From positions 1 through 64,000 of the forward strand of contig JASANH010000830.1 in NCBI GenBank assembly GCA_030248295.1: a DNA stretch of 64,000 bases, in the 5' to 3' direction. The translations under genes were made by a program, and so were the position numbers. Below are positions 43,137 to 54,896 of this stretch, in pieces. The notes beneath the pieces are model-generated. The model was not told where the DNA came from. It worked only from the letters and a program-made list of their open reading frames with translations, and did no database searches. The stretch is from Mesodorylaimus sp. YZB2_4 (taxonomy: Eukaryota; Nematoda; Enoplea; Dorylaimida; Dorylaimidae). How positions within the stretch are numbered: the stretch's first letter is position 1; every line of letters begins with the position of its first letter.

Positions 43137-46100
43137 TCAGGCCATTCTAAAAACATGTGTTCCACTCGACTTTGTTTGCCGTCCTTCGCCGAACGGATAT
43201 GCCATGGATGTGTCATAAGCTCCGGTATCAGTGAAAGCCAAGTAATCGCCCACTTTCAAGTCGCTAGGCAGTCGAACACCCGACGCAAGGATGTCGAATT
43301 CCATGCAGATACGACCTAGGACAGCATCTTCACCTCCGTCTTCCACGCGTTTCCAACCTTCCGATCCGTCTGATGCCGACAGTGAATACAAGCTGTGATG
43401 ATGGTTTTGGATCAGGGGCATCTCTGCTAGGCACGCATCCACAATCACGGCCCCTGGTGTAGGGCTCTCCTCCTCTTCGTCCTTGTCTTTCTGCTCAGCA
43501 ATCTTACTTTGCCGCAATATCGACTCCCGAATGGCCACCACCCTCGTAATCAATGAAACTGCCTTCTGGGACACCGCTTTGCCAGGCTCAAAGACCACGT
43601 GACTCACTCCGGGTAACTGGTCATTGACCACGGCCAGTAAGTCGGCTAGGCCGGCTCGGAATTGTTCCCGCAATTGATCAGTGATTGGGACGAACCCACC
43701 GCCGAAATCAAGAAGGGCCAAAGGTGGGGCAGACTCGCTGGCAGCCATGATCGATCGACAAGTGGACACAAAAGCACGACACAGACCAAACCACGATTTT
43801 AGTCCTAGAACCGACGAAGCGTAGTGAAAATGAAATCCCAATTGTACGCCAGCGGGCAATCTCTGGATGCATTTCAAAAGTCGTTCCACCGCGTCTACAT
43901 CGGACGCATCGAAACCGAATCGACTGGATGTCCCTGGCACAGCAACTCGAACACCCACAATCGTAGCTTTGTTACTTCTATTTTGGGACAACTTTTCTGC
44001 CAGACTTTCCAACTCCGTGACTGAATCAGCGAAAATTGCCATAGCCTTATTCTTTGGTTCATCGCCTCCGATGCTACCTCGCCGCCAATACTTAGCCGGG
44101 CCATTCATAATAATTCGATCCGCTTCAAAGCCAGCTCTTTGAGCCAAATCGAATTCGGCCATGGAAATCGTCTCGGCTACGAAGCCACATTTGAGCGCTT
44201 CTTGCAAGATTTGCAAATCCGGTTGAGTCTTGATGGACAAAGCGACCAATGGTTGGATCCTGCCTCCACAAGCTTCGACCGCAGCGTCTTCAACAATCTC
44301 TTTGAAATTGAGCATAGAATCGGTCAAAACGGTGACATTCATGTAACGATAAGGAGTCGATCGGATTCGGCGCGTTTCCTCAACCGTTGGCAAGCTACGT
44401 TCATGAGTCAACGGGTTTTCAAGGCGCTTGCTTCGGTTTTTATATTTCGCGCTCTCTTTATCCATATACTTTTGCAAATGTGCGGCCATGGTGGTATTTC
44501 GCGAAGGATGTTGCAAGCAGCGGGTATTCGCTTCTTTTGCAGCAGTCATCGCCGCGTTTTGTTGGCCCCCGTTGAAAATGCTGACGGCTATAAATTCTGG
44601 ACCTCGTAACAGCAAAGGCTGAACTTTTGGCGACCACGGGATTTCGGCCACAGTTCGAACAAATCCTCGTTTCCCACTTCGAATAGGTGGCAAGTCGAAA
44701 GGCAACTGAAACGCAAAAATTCTTTCAAACGCCATTTTGACCAATGTTGCTGGCAAATTCGATGTTTCCAACGATGCACCATGGACCCACGCTGGGAATC
44801 GAGGATTCCAATCGAAAACGTAATTTTGTCCATACAATGTGCGAACAAATTCAATTTCGCCGCCACCAGTCCAACGCAAATTGGCTATGCTCGCCTTGAG
44901 TTGTTCATACAAGCCGGATGGAAGATCAGTTGTTATCTGAGCGGCCCAAGTCTTACTCAGAGGAGTTGTCAATGTTTTACGCATGTGCACTGTGCCAGGC
45001 ACCAAATGACCTTCGAAAGCAGCGAATAAGATACTTTCCTCAAATCCCAGACTCGATTCTTGAATAAAAACTGGCCGATTCCAGATAGCTCGAAGACGTT
45101 TAACGGCTTCATCGACTTCGCGGAAGTTATTCACCGAAATTGCATCATAGTGAAGGCTCTTAACAAATGCGGGAAATGAGCAGCTGTGCAAAAACCCTTG
45201 AGCTCCTTCAAGAAATTCCTTTTCTGGATCATTGATCGATTGTTCCAGAAATGGCGCCACTTTAAAAAAGGGTAGATGACCAGCGATTACAGGAATTGCT
45301 GGCTTGGCGATATCGTCGATAGCTAAGGTAGACGGTATAAGAATGCGGCGAGCAGAAGGTATTTCATTTTCAGATAGCATTTGAGCCAAAAGACGCACTT
45401 CAACGTCCAATGTTGACAGATAGACCGATCTGGGGTACTCATCCAGCAATCGACACACACTGTCAAAGTGATGGCGCGCGGATTGTGCCATCGGACTCGA
45501 AAGGATGATGATGTCGTCGAAAACGGGATCGTGCAGCCCAGCGCTGTCAGGCGAGTTTTCCACGGCAATGATTCGAATATTGTTGGAGAGGGCGCGACGC
45601 AACGATTTTGACACCCCCAGGCCAGGACTGGGGTTGTCACCATTGGCTGATGTGCCCGATACAAATACTGTTGGAAAATTGTGGACCCTAGCTGTGTCGA
45701 TTGATTTACTAAAAGTGGATGGCCCAGCTACTTGGGTCATTCGACTAGCTTGGAGTAATTTCTCTGGTTTAGCCTGCACTGGCGCATTGAGCAAAGACCC
45801 ATTGAGTGGCACTGTCCCAAACCACTGGTTTCTGAAAGATACAGGGATTTCTATTCCGTCAAATTCCACATCCTGATCTGCATCCACACGCCACCCCAGG
45901 ATTCCTCCTTCTCTCGCAATCGTTTCTCCGTTACCAGTCATCAACCAGTGGTCATAGTTCCAAATCGACAAGGCCCCAGTCGCTGTGGACACGATCCCCA
46001 AACATTCATGGTAGTAAACAGAATCGTGAATCCAATCGTGACATTCCCGATTTCGAGTTTCAAAAAGTTCCCGCCAAATTTGTCTTTCATCTTTCGCGGA

Positions 46101-46942
46101 TAGAGCCAAAAAGCTGACCGAAATCGGTTTGAGAGCGCCATCTATCACAGATTGACAATACGAAAGAAGACGCCTGGACATGGCTGACATGGCGCCGCAA
46201 TCCAGTTCTGTGCGCCGTTCAAGAGCTTCGCACAAAAATATGACCCTTTGTGGACCCCATCTGAGAAAGCACTGGATTGTTTTGAGGACGCCTGGAAGTA
46301 AAACGTTAGCACTGTCCGAAAATGTTGACATGAGACTGGTCATCAACGCCTGCCCGCCTGCACCTGCCTGCCACCCTCTCACAAGCACCTCTGATTTCTT
46401 TTCGTAATCTTTGCCAAATCTTTGCAGAAAGGTGACATCTTCCTTAGTTCACTGGTTCTGCCTCTTCACAGTTTTGGTTTGTCTTGTGGAAGTATGAGGC
46501 AACGAGCCGCAGGAAAAAGTCATTCATTCACGAGGCCCCAAAGTTGCCCTGGCAAAAAAGGTGCACTGCTTCCCTCTCACAACCCAAAGATGCATACGTA
46601 CAATTAGTCCCCTTTACCCCACCAATGGACTACACTATCGCAGTAATAGTTTCCCTGCACAGTACTATCCTTATCCAGCTCGCCTATTCCACCCGCTTCA
46701 CACTACATAATATCACCACCTCATTGCTTACCTTCAACTCCACTCCTGGCATCAGCAGCTTTTGCGAGGACTTCCAACTGAATTGCAGCGGCTTCGCAAC
46801 ATGGCATAATATGTCCTGTCTCCAAGTCGCGGTGCTCAATCAAAGATGATGGTGGAGCCAATTTGTCGATCCACGGCAGTAAGTCATTGGTCGACTGGCC
46901 TTGTTCGATTAGATCGTTTAGTGGAATTGGTCGGGTTGACAT
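43137..46942 (-). CDS. ATP-grasp / PLP-dependent decarboxylase fusion enzyme
   Basis: Exons are 46942-46732 and 46291-43137 (GTAAGC...TTACTTCCAG intron), giving 1121 residues. Residues 1 to about 290 match nothing I know. A central ATP-grasp region follows (roughly 290-620): FPAFVKSL near 439, FIQESSLGFEES, and DWNPRFPAW at 564, resembling CarB/PylC-type ligases. The C-terminal half is a fold-III ornithine/diaminopimelate/arginine decarboxylase: Schiff-base lysine K758 in LSIKTQP, GFHFHYASS, glycine loop GGG 934-936, phosphate-binding EPGK 972-975, C1066 in GRICMEFD, and GAYDTSMAYPFGEG. All key barrel residues are present. It could ligate an amino acid and decarboxylate the same or another substrate; the real reaction is unknown. 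The 3.2-kb intronless exon contrasts with the neighbouring eight-exon gene, and a bacterial origin is possible. Confidence 0.85.
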
Positions 46943-48729
46943 CGTTTCAGTTAAATATCACAACGTCGGCTGGTACAGACTTGGATGTCTTCTTCAAAAT
47001 ACTGACAGCTAATTCGAGCAGCCTTTGTCGTCGTAAAGAATGAAAACTTCTCAATGAAGAAACAAAGTGACTGCACTGTACTTCTTGGGACCTTTATATA
47101 TTCGTAAATCTAGAGCACTTGGCATCATACTTACTAGTCCCTTCGAAGAAGACAGTAACGCAGGGAACAAGCATCTTACGCATAATTGCACCATGTCCGG
47201 TACAGTCTCACCAACTCACACCCACCCGCCACCAGCTCCCATTGAACTCATTACACTACACTTGTCATCAAATAATTTTAAATTTCACGCCAAGAATTAT
47301 GACGCATTCTTATCTAAAGTTAACATCCTGTACACTGCGAGTAAGTTACAAAGATGCTAAGATTGGAAGTGTCACTGCGCTTGTAAGAATGACGAATTGC
47401 AGATTACTATGCTGTCCATGTTACGGAAGTGAGTACTATTTGGTGTGTCACGTTACGAGAATGGCTCAGTTGACTTCGAGCCACAATACTTGCAAGTTCA
47501 CAAGAATACCTGAACGTAACTATGTCACTACGGCATTCTTCAGCTTCCATTGTTACGTGAACATCAATGTCATTGTTGCGACAGCTGGTTCGAACGAGCA
47601 GGCTGCCATTGATGAAGCAAGTCTTATCGTCAGCAGATCGACAACGCGAGGGCGGTAGCGTAGGTTGTACTGGTACTACCAGCAGGCACTGCTTCCTCAG
47701 TGAACCAAATGCGCTGCTTGTCGATTTGAGGGTGCATAGGAACCAGAGATGCTGGCACGAAAGAAGGACTTGTCACTCCCTCAAGACAGCCAGAACCGCA
47801 GAGGAAATGACTAAAGCTTGAGCTAAAGAAATGACTCTACAGGTGTAGATTGGCGCTCGTAATATCATGTAGGCGAGGGAGTTTCACAGTTAGTCCCGAT
47901 CCCGCCATTGGTGATGAGGCCGCCATTTCACAGCAGGCGGGCAGAGAAACTGGCGGGCACATGGCCGCACAGACCGATTTTGGCGATTACGTGCCCGCCT
48001 CGAAAAAACCAACTTATACTTTACTGGCAGTCGCTCACTGCTTTTACCCGCCTGGCGGGAACACCGGAATTCCGATTTATACTAGGCGGGCACGTGACCG
48101 CCTCCAAGCGGGATCGTGCTCAACTGCCCGCCAGTTCTTAACCACGTAGGTATAGTGCCACCAGGGTTGCCAGACGCTCAAAGCGAATCCCGTCGCACGC
48201 ATTCCTTGACCCCGTTATGATTAGTTTTACTCGACATGAGCTGTTTATTTTCTTTCGTTTATGTGTCCTTCTGCTTTATCAGTGCACGATCTGTGCTTCG
48301 CAGTCGAAGTCATACAATACAATACAATACGTGACTCTAAAAACCTTCACAAAACCTTCATCACTTATCCAAAAGCTGTCAATAATTCCCTCACAAAAAA
48401 ATGCTTGCGGTATCAACGAGCTGGAGTCACAACGAGGCCAGATAAAGGAAGCATCAAGCTTTCACTGAACGGCGCCTCGCTAGCTGAAACATGTCTTCGA
48501 TAAAATCTAATGGCTCATAAGCACCCTCAAAAACCAGATTAGTACCTCCAGCTTCTTCAACCTCATAATCAGTAGCGTCTATCTCAGAATTAAATATTTT
48601 CCATTTTCAATAAGGGGGCTGAGCACCAGGAACTTTTCATTCGAACCTTGAGAACACAGAATCTACATACTGCGTCACACATGAGTCCATGACGCGTTTT
48701 TAATAAAGACCAACAGAAGTAAGTAGTAC
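46943..48729. other. Intergenic, no gene seen
   Basis: I found no supported gene. Around 47936-48137 there are many GGCGGGC/GCCCGCC units, with an inverted ACTGGCGGGCA pair near 47954 and 48123 that may bound a small degraded element. Confidence 0.45.
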
Positions 48730-48767
48730 CCCCTAAGTGTATGGTGAAGCAAAAGTCAAGAATATGT

Positions 48768-48975
48768 TTTCAACCCCCATCCATATGGAAATACACATAA
48801 AACCTTGTTGCTTCGGCGATATGGCCCATATCTCCCCGACCCTTGGTCCTGGAATGATCCAAGAAATATCACAATGATCCCGAGCTGATGAGCTATCGAA
48901 TTTTCTTTTTAAAGTTCTCCTAGGTCCCATCATTCGTGAGATCCCGCCAGAAGTAAGAACTCAGATTCCTTCACA
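48768..48975. repeat. Dispersed repeat, copy 2
   Basis: It resembles the reverse complement of 18095-18260, with matching landmarks in the same order. The end TTCGTGAGATCCCGCCAGAA is close to the outer edge sequence of the 11590-18092 inverted repeat. Non-coding by appearance. Confidence 0.55.
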
Positions 48976-51900
48976 AAAAACTTGGGCTTATACTTGAAAA
49001 AGGAAGAACAAACCTCACATGATAATTTCACCACAGATGCTCCTTGGTGTGCAGATGCTACAATATGCATATGCTGTATGCATCAATGCATCTGGAGAAG
49101 ACGATTGCAAGGATCTAAAATTTTCAACATCTTTTTTGGGCCATGCTCGCCTAATGAGCTGGATCCTCTTATAGGATCCCTTATTTCCCCCCTACTATTT
49201 TTGTCATACAGAAAAAGTGGCTAGTTGTGGCCACGCAATAGATTCGTAAAGGTCATTCAGGCACAAAAGCGTGTATTAAAAAAAAAATTATGTCACCTAA
49301 TTCTTACTAGTGATCTCACCATTAGAGTTTGGATATATTGATTCGTCCCCTTTATAACAGGTGTGTATACAAAGAAAAAAGCTTGCATTCAGGAGAAAAA
49401 GCCGTGCACTTAAAAAAAAATTGGGACCAATAACGGGCAGCGGATCGATTTGGTGCTTTTTTTGCCTAGTGTAAAAGTTGTTTAGGAAAATCCCCTCATA
49501 CCTCCACAAAATGGCAAAAACCTCCACTGACCAGTCCCCTCCACAAAAACCTCCACTAAGCCAAAATCCCGTCAAAAATGACGGGAAACCTTCACATCTG
49601 GTTACCCTGGCCGCCAGCGCGCGCGGCGGGCACATGGCCCCCCCCCCCCCCCCCGAGGTATAAACCTGGCTTTACACTCCTCCCACACGTGGGCAAGAGC
49701 CTCTCGTGCCCGGTGTTTAAAAACCGGATGGGGGGGAACCCTTATCAAGAGATGGGACTCTGCGCTCACTGACTTTACACTCACTGCTGCTCTTGCCTGC
49801 GATGATGATGATACAGAAGCCAGCCCCTGTTTTATTGTGAGATCTGTGACCTACAGGAGTCATTCGGGGCCATTTCGGACGTTTTCTCCCTACTGCGCTA
49901 CAATCATTATCGAATATCTAACCAAAAAATCCATGAAACCTGTAATTCAATGCATCAGTGGAATGCTAAGATGTTGAAGAATCGAAATACTGCGTGAAAA
50001 ATCTTTTTGAGTGCACCTGGAACAAGTTTTTTGTCAAAAACTGCTGGCATCCGAAATTACCCAAGGATGGGGCTATTTCGGATGACCTATGCTAGACGAA
50101 GCGCACTCGTGAATCGATGTCGGGATACTGAAAAAAAGTGAAATAGTTAGGTTCAGCACTCGCACTTTGAGAAAAAAAACCCAAATTTTGTTACCTTTAG
50201 CACCTAATTATGAAAGCGAAAATTCTTGATTTCAAAGGGGGGACCCTTGGCAAATAAAAATTTCGCCTCTCAAATTATTGACATAGGGCTATCTGGAGAA
50301 GGTAGGCCAGAAAGATAAGAAAGCCAAGCAACTTAGGAGGAGAGACTGTCAAAAACCCAATTTCATCTATCACATTCATCTGTAGCCCAAACGCGAGAAA
50401 AAGTTTGCAGCCAGAAAATTCCCTGAAATTTTTATAGGTGAGAATAATTGTGTTTTCTTACTGTATCTGACTTTTAGGCGGCGCACAGCGCTCGGTTTTG
50501 ATAAAATAGAGTTTTAGCTACAGAATGGCATGTAAAACGACCAAGCTCTGCGGTGACACTCTCTGTCGGGGTACTGTCAAAGGCTACTTGCAACTCTTTT
50601 CCGACATTGCCCCGCTGGTCCGAAATAGCCCCGGATGCCTGCACTTTCCTTCCTTTTCGCTATTCGTAAATGACTGATGGGGCAGGGTGGCTTTGGGGCT
50701 TTTAGGATTCATATGCACACATGGTGAGCTTGAAGGTTCATTCCAGAGAGCATTGGTGATATCCATACATTTTATACACAACCCACTTGGAGCACTGAGC
50801 AGCCCGGTGGGATATACTGGAGTATGGGAAACTATATGGCTAGCTGGGGCATTTCTAAAATATAGCCCATCTGCAATTAATGCCTTGCTTCTACAACAGT
50901 CACCCACCTCTCGTGGATGATCGTGGCACGGCCCCTACAACCTCTGCTAGACGCTCTACTGTACCTTACGCAAAAAATGCAGTTGCCTGAGTTCCGAGAC
51001 CAGCTGCGCAAGGGGACAATTTTTTTTCTTATATTTTCTCCTCCCTGGTGATTTAGTGTTTTATTTAGGACCAAGTTTAGCACAGTGCAATGAGCATTCT
51101 GTTGTTTGAGCGTTTGACCATGTACAAATATAAGTGAACTGGGCTCAGCTCAAAACATTCTGCACTTAGATACTTTGCTTCTCGGATGAACGGAGTCCTC
51201 AGGGGACTCTGAAAAAGTGAATTCAATTATCACTTTCAGCCAGACGATTAAAAACCAAATTCTGCTGGTTCGCCTTACCTGAGCTCTGGGAAGATGTGTA
51301 TAGTTGTGTTTCGAATTCGAACTGAAACCATCTTCAATTATATTGGGAGGATTCGCCTTATTGGTTCCGATTGCAATTATAGCTGCTCGTGGCCACGATT
51401 ACGAACACCATACTGGACCCGTGGTAATTTCTATGAATATACGCTTGCGGTAACTAAAACTCATGCCATTATCACTGAGGGAGGAAACAAAAATCAAATC
51501 AAAACGATTTCCTGAGACTGGACATGAGAAGTTCAGAGGTAAGAGTTGAGGTTGAGAGTGTGTCCTCACGTCCTCAATTGTGTCATCCCTTTGAAATCTT
51601 ATACCCTTCATGCATCACTCAACGTAAAATTGCTTTAACTGGAGCCATCACTAAAACTTCTGGACAGTTCTAGTGGTTGATCTAATGTGACTCACACGTT
51701 GCAAAGTGACATCTACGACTCGATAGTGTAATGTATTAATGTACCTAACGTTGTTGTTCGAGCAAACGTGACAGATCTTCTTCGCGCTCGTACCGGCGGG
51801 TTCGGGCTGATCTTACAAGCGGGTGGTCCAAGGTCTTCAATAGCCCAAGCCTGGTAGAAAGGCTTATTCCTGCAGAGTATCGATCACTGAGACCCAGACT

Positions 51901-54896
51901 CCTCAACAACTCCCTCAGGCGTGCTCGCCGTGCCTCCCAATGGTGCGTGCAACTGCTCTGTGCAATGATACACTAGCCTGGCTGCTGGTCGAATGCACCC
52001 GGTCCTAAGATGCCTGCGATGACGAACAGTTCCACAGTCGGTGGCGCAGTAAAGACTTCAGTCAACATCAGAAGATCCTTTACGAAGCACAACAATGCAC
52101 GACGATGTCTCAACGGTCATAGATCTTACCCACAGACAAATCCGCAGACAAACCAAGTACCTGCCCCGGAGTCAACTCCTGGACTCTTCCAGTATGAACC
52201 GAAGAAGACGACGACCGCAGAGGCCCTTTGAGAGTATGCTAATCGAAGTCCCTGGCTGGCGCCTGGCCTGCCCCAAAGTTCTGCCGATGGGGTGGACAAC
52301 ACAAGGGGTGGCTTCCCACAAATCCAGAACAAAACAGATGGAACCGAATCGAGCGAAAACAAGCAAGGAAGAGCCCTGATCTCTCCCGGCGGCCTGCTCT
52401 TATACCGCCCTGGCTCCTCCTCACCGAGCCAACTGCCCAAGCCACACCAACTGCACAAGAATTACAGGCGCCCCCCAGCGGCAATGGCCACAACAATAGC
52501 ACGATCGCCCGAATCATGTCCTGTGGCAAGCCAAGTCCAAATACGGGGTTTACATGCCAGTATGACCTGGCGCCAAGTTTAAGAGGGGATGAACAGAAGT
52601 CAAAAAGCTACGATCGGCACTCCAAAATTTAAACCAAGGTGAGTAAGAACCATGAATATAGCATTTCCTTAAGAGTTCCTGCATGTGTCTGCTAGCAAAG
52701 ACTGTGAGTATAATTTATAAACATTTTATGTGTACTAGCCATGCCTTATTCCCGAGAAAGTCGCTGCACGAACATGAGTGTAGCTGCATGTTGCATATTG
52801 CATATATGCATGCTGTATATATACTGCATGGGCACGCATGATAAGACAACACAACCAGGAAAAGTATTTCAGTGGGTGATAAATCTTTTGATAATGTAGC
52901 TAAATCGCAGATCCCTACGACATACCAAAACCGAAACATGAAACCAGGCAGACGAGGTATCATAGCCTCAGCTGCACTGTCTCAGTGGTCTCAGTTCGCA
53001 AACACTACGTTTCCATTGCTTTATTGCTACTTTGGTGGTACTGGCGATACTAAAGATGTCAAGATCTGCTTGTTTAGTCATCATTCCAGTATCATGCCAT
53101 TGAGGAAAGATAGCCCTTGGGGATGCCAATTGCGCTTTCAGTTAAGAAACATGTTTTACACTAATCGCAAATCCCTATTTCGGAGAAAACAGCTTGTTTC
53201 AACTCCCTTCCCCACGCTCAAAACCTTTTGCCTTAAAAAAGAAAGTAAATCGACAGTTAGCTTTTGCTTTGACGTAGATTTGACAAACGATGAGTGTACT
53301 CTCTTGACGCAAAATCAGCAGGTAGCACCAGCAGTATGTCCTCCGATGACGCACGCTATGAACACCCTGCCGTTCTGTGGAGGAGGGTGAGGAAAAAAAC
53401 ACGCTTCACGTCAGGAGGCCGCGCAGCATGTTCTTTCGCCTGGCATGATAACTATCGATCAACTTCGCCCCTTCTCATTATTGAAGGTGTCAGTGTGCTT
53501 GGTCTATCGCGTATGCTGCTGACAACACAGTAGATGTAGTCTAACAATAAGAAGTCTGCCTCTTATTGTGTACTGTACCTTTTATTCGTGAAAAAAGTCA
53601 GAGATCCCTCTGTTTGCTTGGGAAAACAGCATCATGCATTAAAACTATTTTTGTCGAAGCGAATGCAAGATGCTACTGCCAAAAGCAGGAGGACATATCG
53701 AAATGCATACTGCAGCAGATGTACTGTATGGCAGCACTTCACCTCGTGCCCCTCAGACGCACCTGCGATAGGTTTTTGAAGAAATGAAAGTCCAGCAGGC
53801 TTACCATGACTGCTGACCGCAATAGAGTCGTTGCCTCATGGGCTTCATCACAATCACAACTTATGTTACTTGTTATAACTAGTCTGATAAGGTAGCCTTT
53901 GAATTCAACGCCTACGCACATAGTTAATTATTTTTGCATTTGACCACCAAAGAGCTATCAGGGCTGGAAAAGGAAGAATTGAGGTACTGTCCAACCAGAT
54001 TTTCCTCCATTTAGCGCGCTTTCATTTCAGGCTTTACAAGCGCCTCCCCCCCCTCCGGGTACAGCGACGCATGAAACCAGATTCTTCGAAGTTTCTGGGC
54101 TGCTCGACTGTTTTTTACTTTTTCTCAAGTGCATCAATATCTCAAATATTTTTTACTGACCGATTTTTTGCTTTCTTTCAGAAGTGATGCATTTTAGCAC
54201 ATGATGGCGGCTTCTGAATTAAACTCACTCCAAGAACCAATGGGCATTTCGCGGTTGCTTATAAATGTCCATCGGGTAGTCCCATGAATCCCGTGCATGA
54301 GGGTCAGATGCACTAGGGCGGACTGTTGGAAAACCGACCAGAGTTTCATGCTAAACTTTTATGTGAAACACCAAAAAGTAAAAGTCCGGCTCTTGACAAT
54401 GCCGACAACGAGCTACCTTTTTTGTCTGCCTACTTCAACAAACTGACATCATAGTTGTCAATGTTGTACACACAGGATGTTATGCACAACAGCATCACAG
54501 CTAATGGACAAAATAGGGTAGGGGCTGTCAGAGAGTCTCATCGCTTGGTGCTGCGGGCTCGTTTCTTCTCCTCGATGTTGGAACTCTTGGAACTAAACGC
54601 AGCTGGCCGTGACAGTAGATGAGCGACCACTTCCTGTACGGTCGAGGTGGTCCCAAACAAGCAGACTTGCTTGACATACAGCACAAGTACGCATGGCGTG
54701 ATACTAGAGAGTTGTGAACTCGCAAGGAATACTGAAGCATGCTTGGCAATGTCAACACAATAAAAATAATAAGTATGAAATAATATTGGTTCCAAAAATA
54801 TTATGCAATCAAAAAATACTGACGCACAAAATTCCAAAAATATATTGTAACAGCAGCAAAAAATATATTTTTTTAGGTGACTAGCTATTTCACCTT
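48976..54896. other. Long intergenic region, no gene seen
   Basis: About 5.9 kb without a recognisable gene. Open frames such as 52872-53390 (plus) have no known domain and no coding-like composition. A 17-base C run is at 49638-49654. Confidence 0.45.
49638..49654 (+). repeat. Poly-C tract (17 C)
   Basis: Seventeen consecutive Cs; the minus strand could form a G-quadruplex. Confidence 0.95.

Noticed and set aside
42038..43137. Operon of the decarboxylase and C1-THF synthase genes
   Set aside because: The genes are on the same strand, but the gap of about 1.1 kb is far wider than typical nematode operon spacing and no functional link is evident.
46292..46388. Starting the decarboxylase at the ATG at 46388
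   Set aside because: Removing the intron 46292-46731 joins a better N-terminal exon in frame through a strong TTACTTCCAG acceptor; 46292-46388 then reads as intron.
47119..47658. 179-residue plus-strand ORF
   Set aside because: Composition looks random and overlapping frames are equally open; no motif found.
52872..53390. 172-residue plus-strand ORF
   Set aside because: No recognisable domain, irregular composition and no splice or promoter support.
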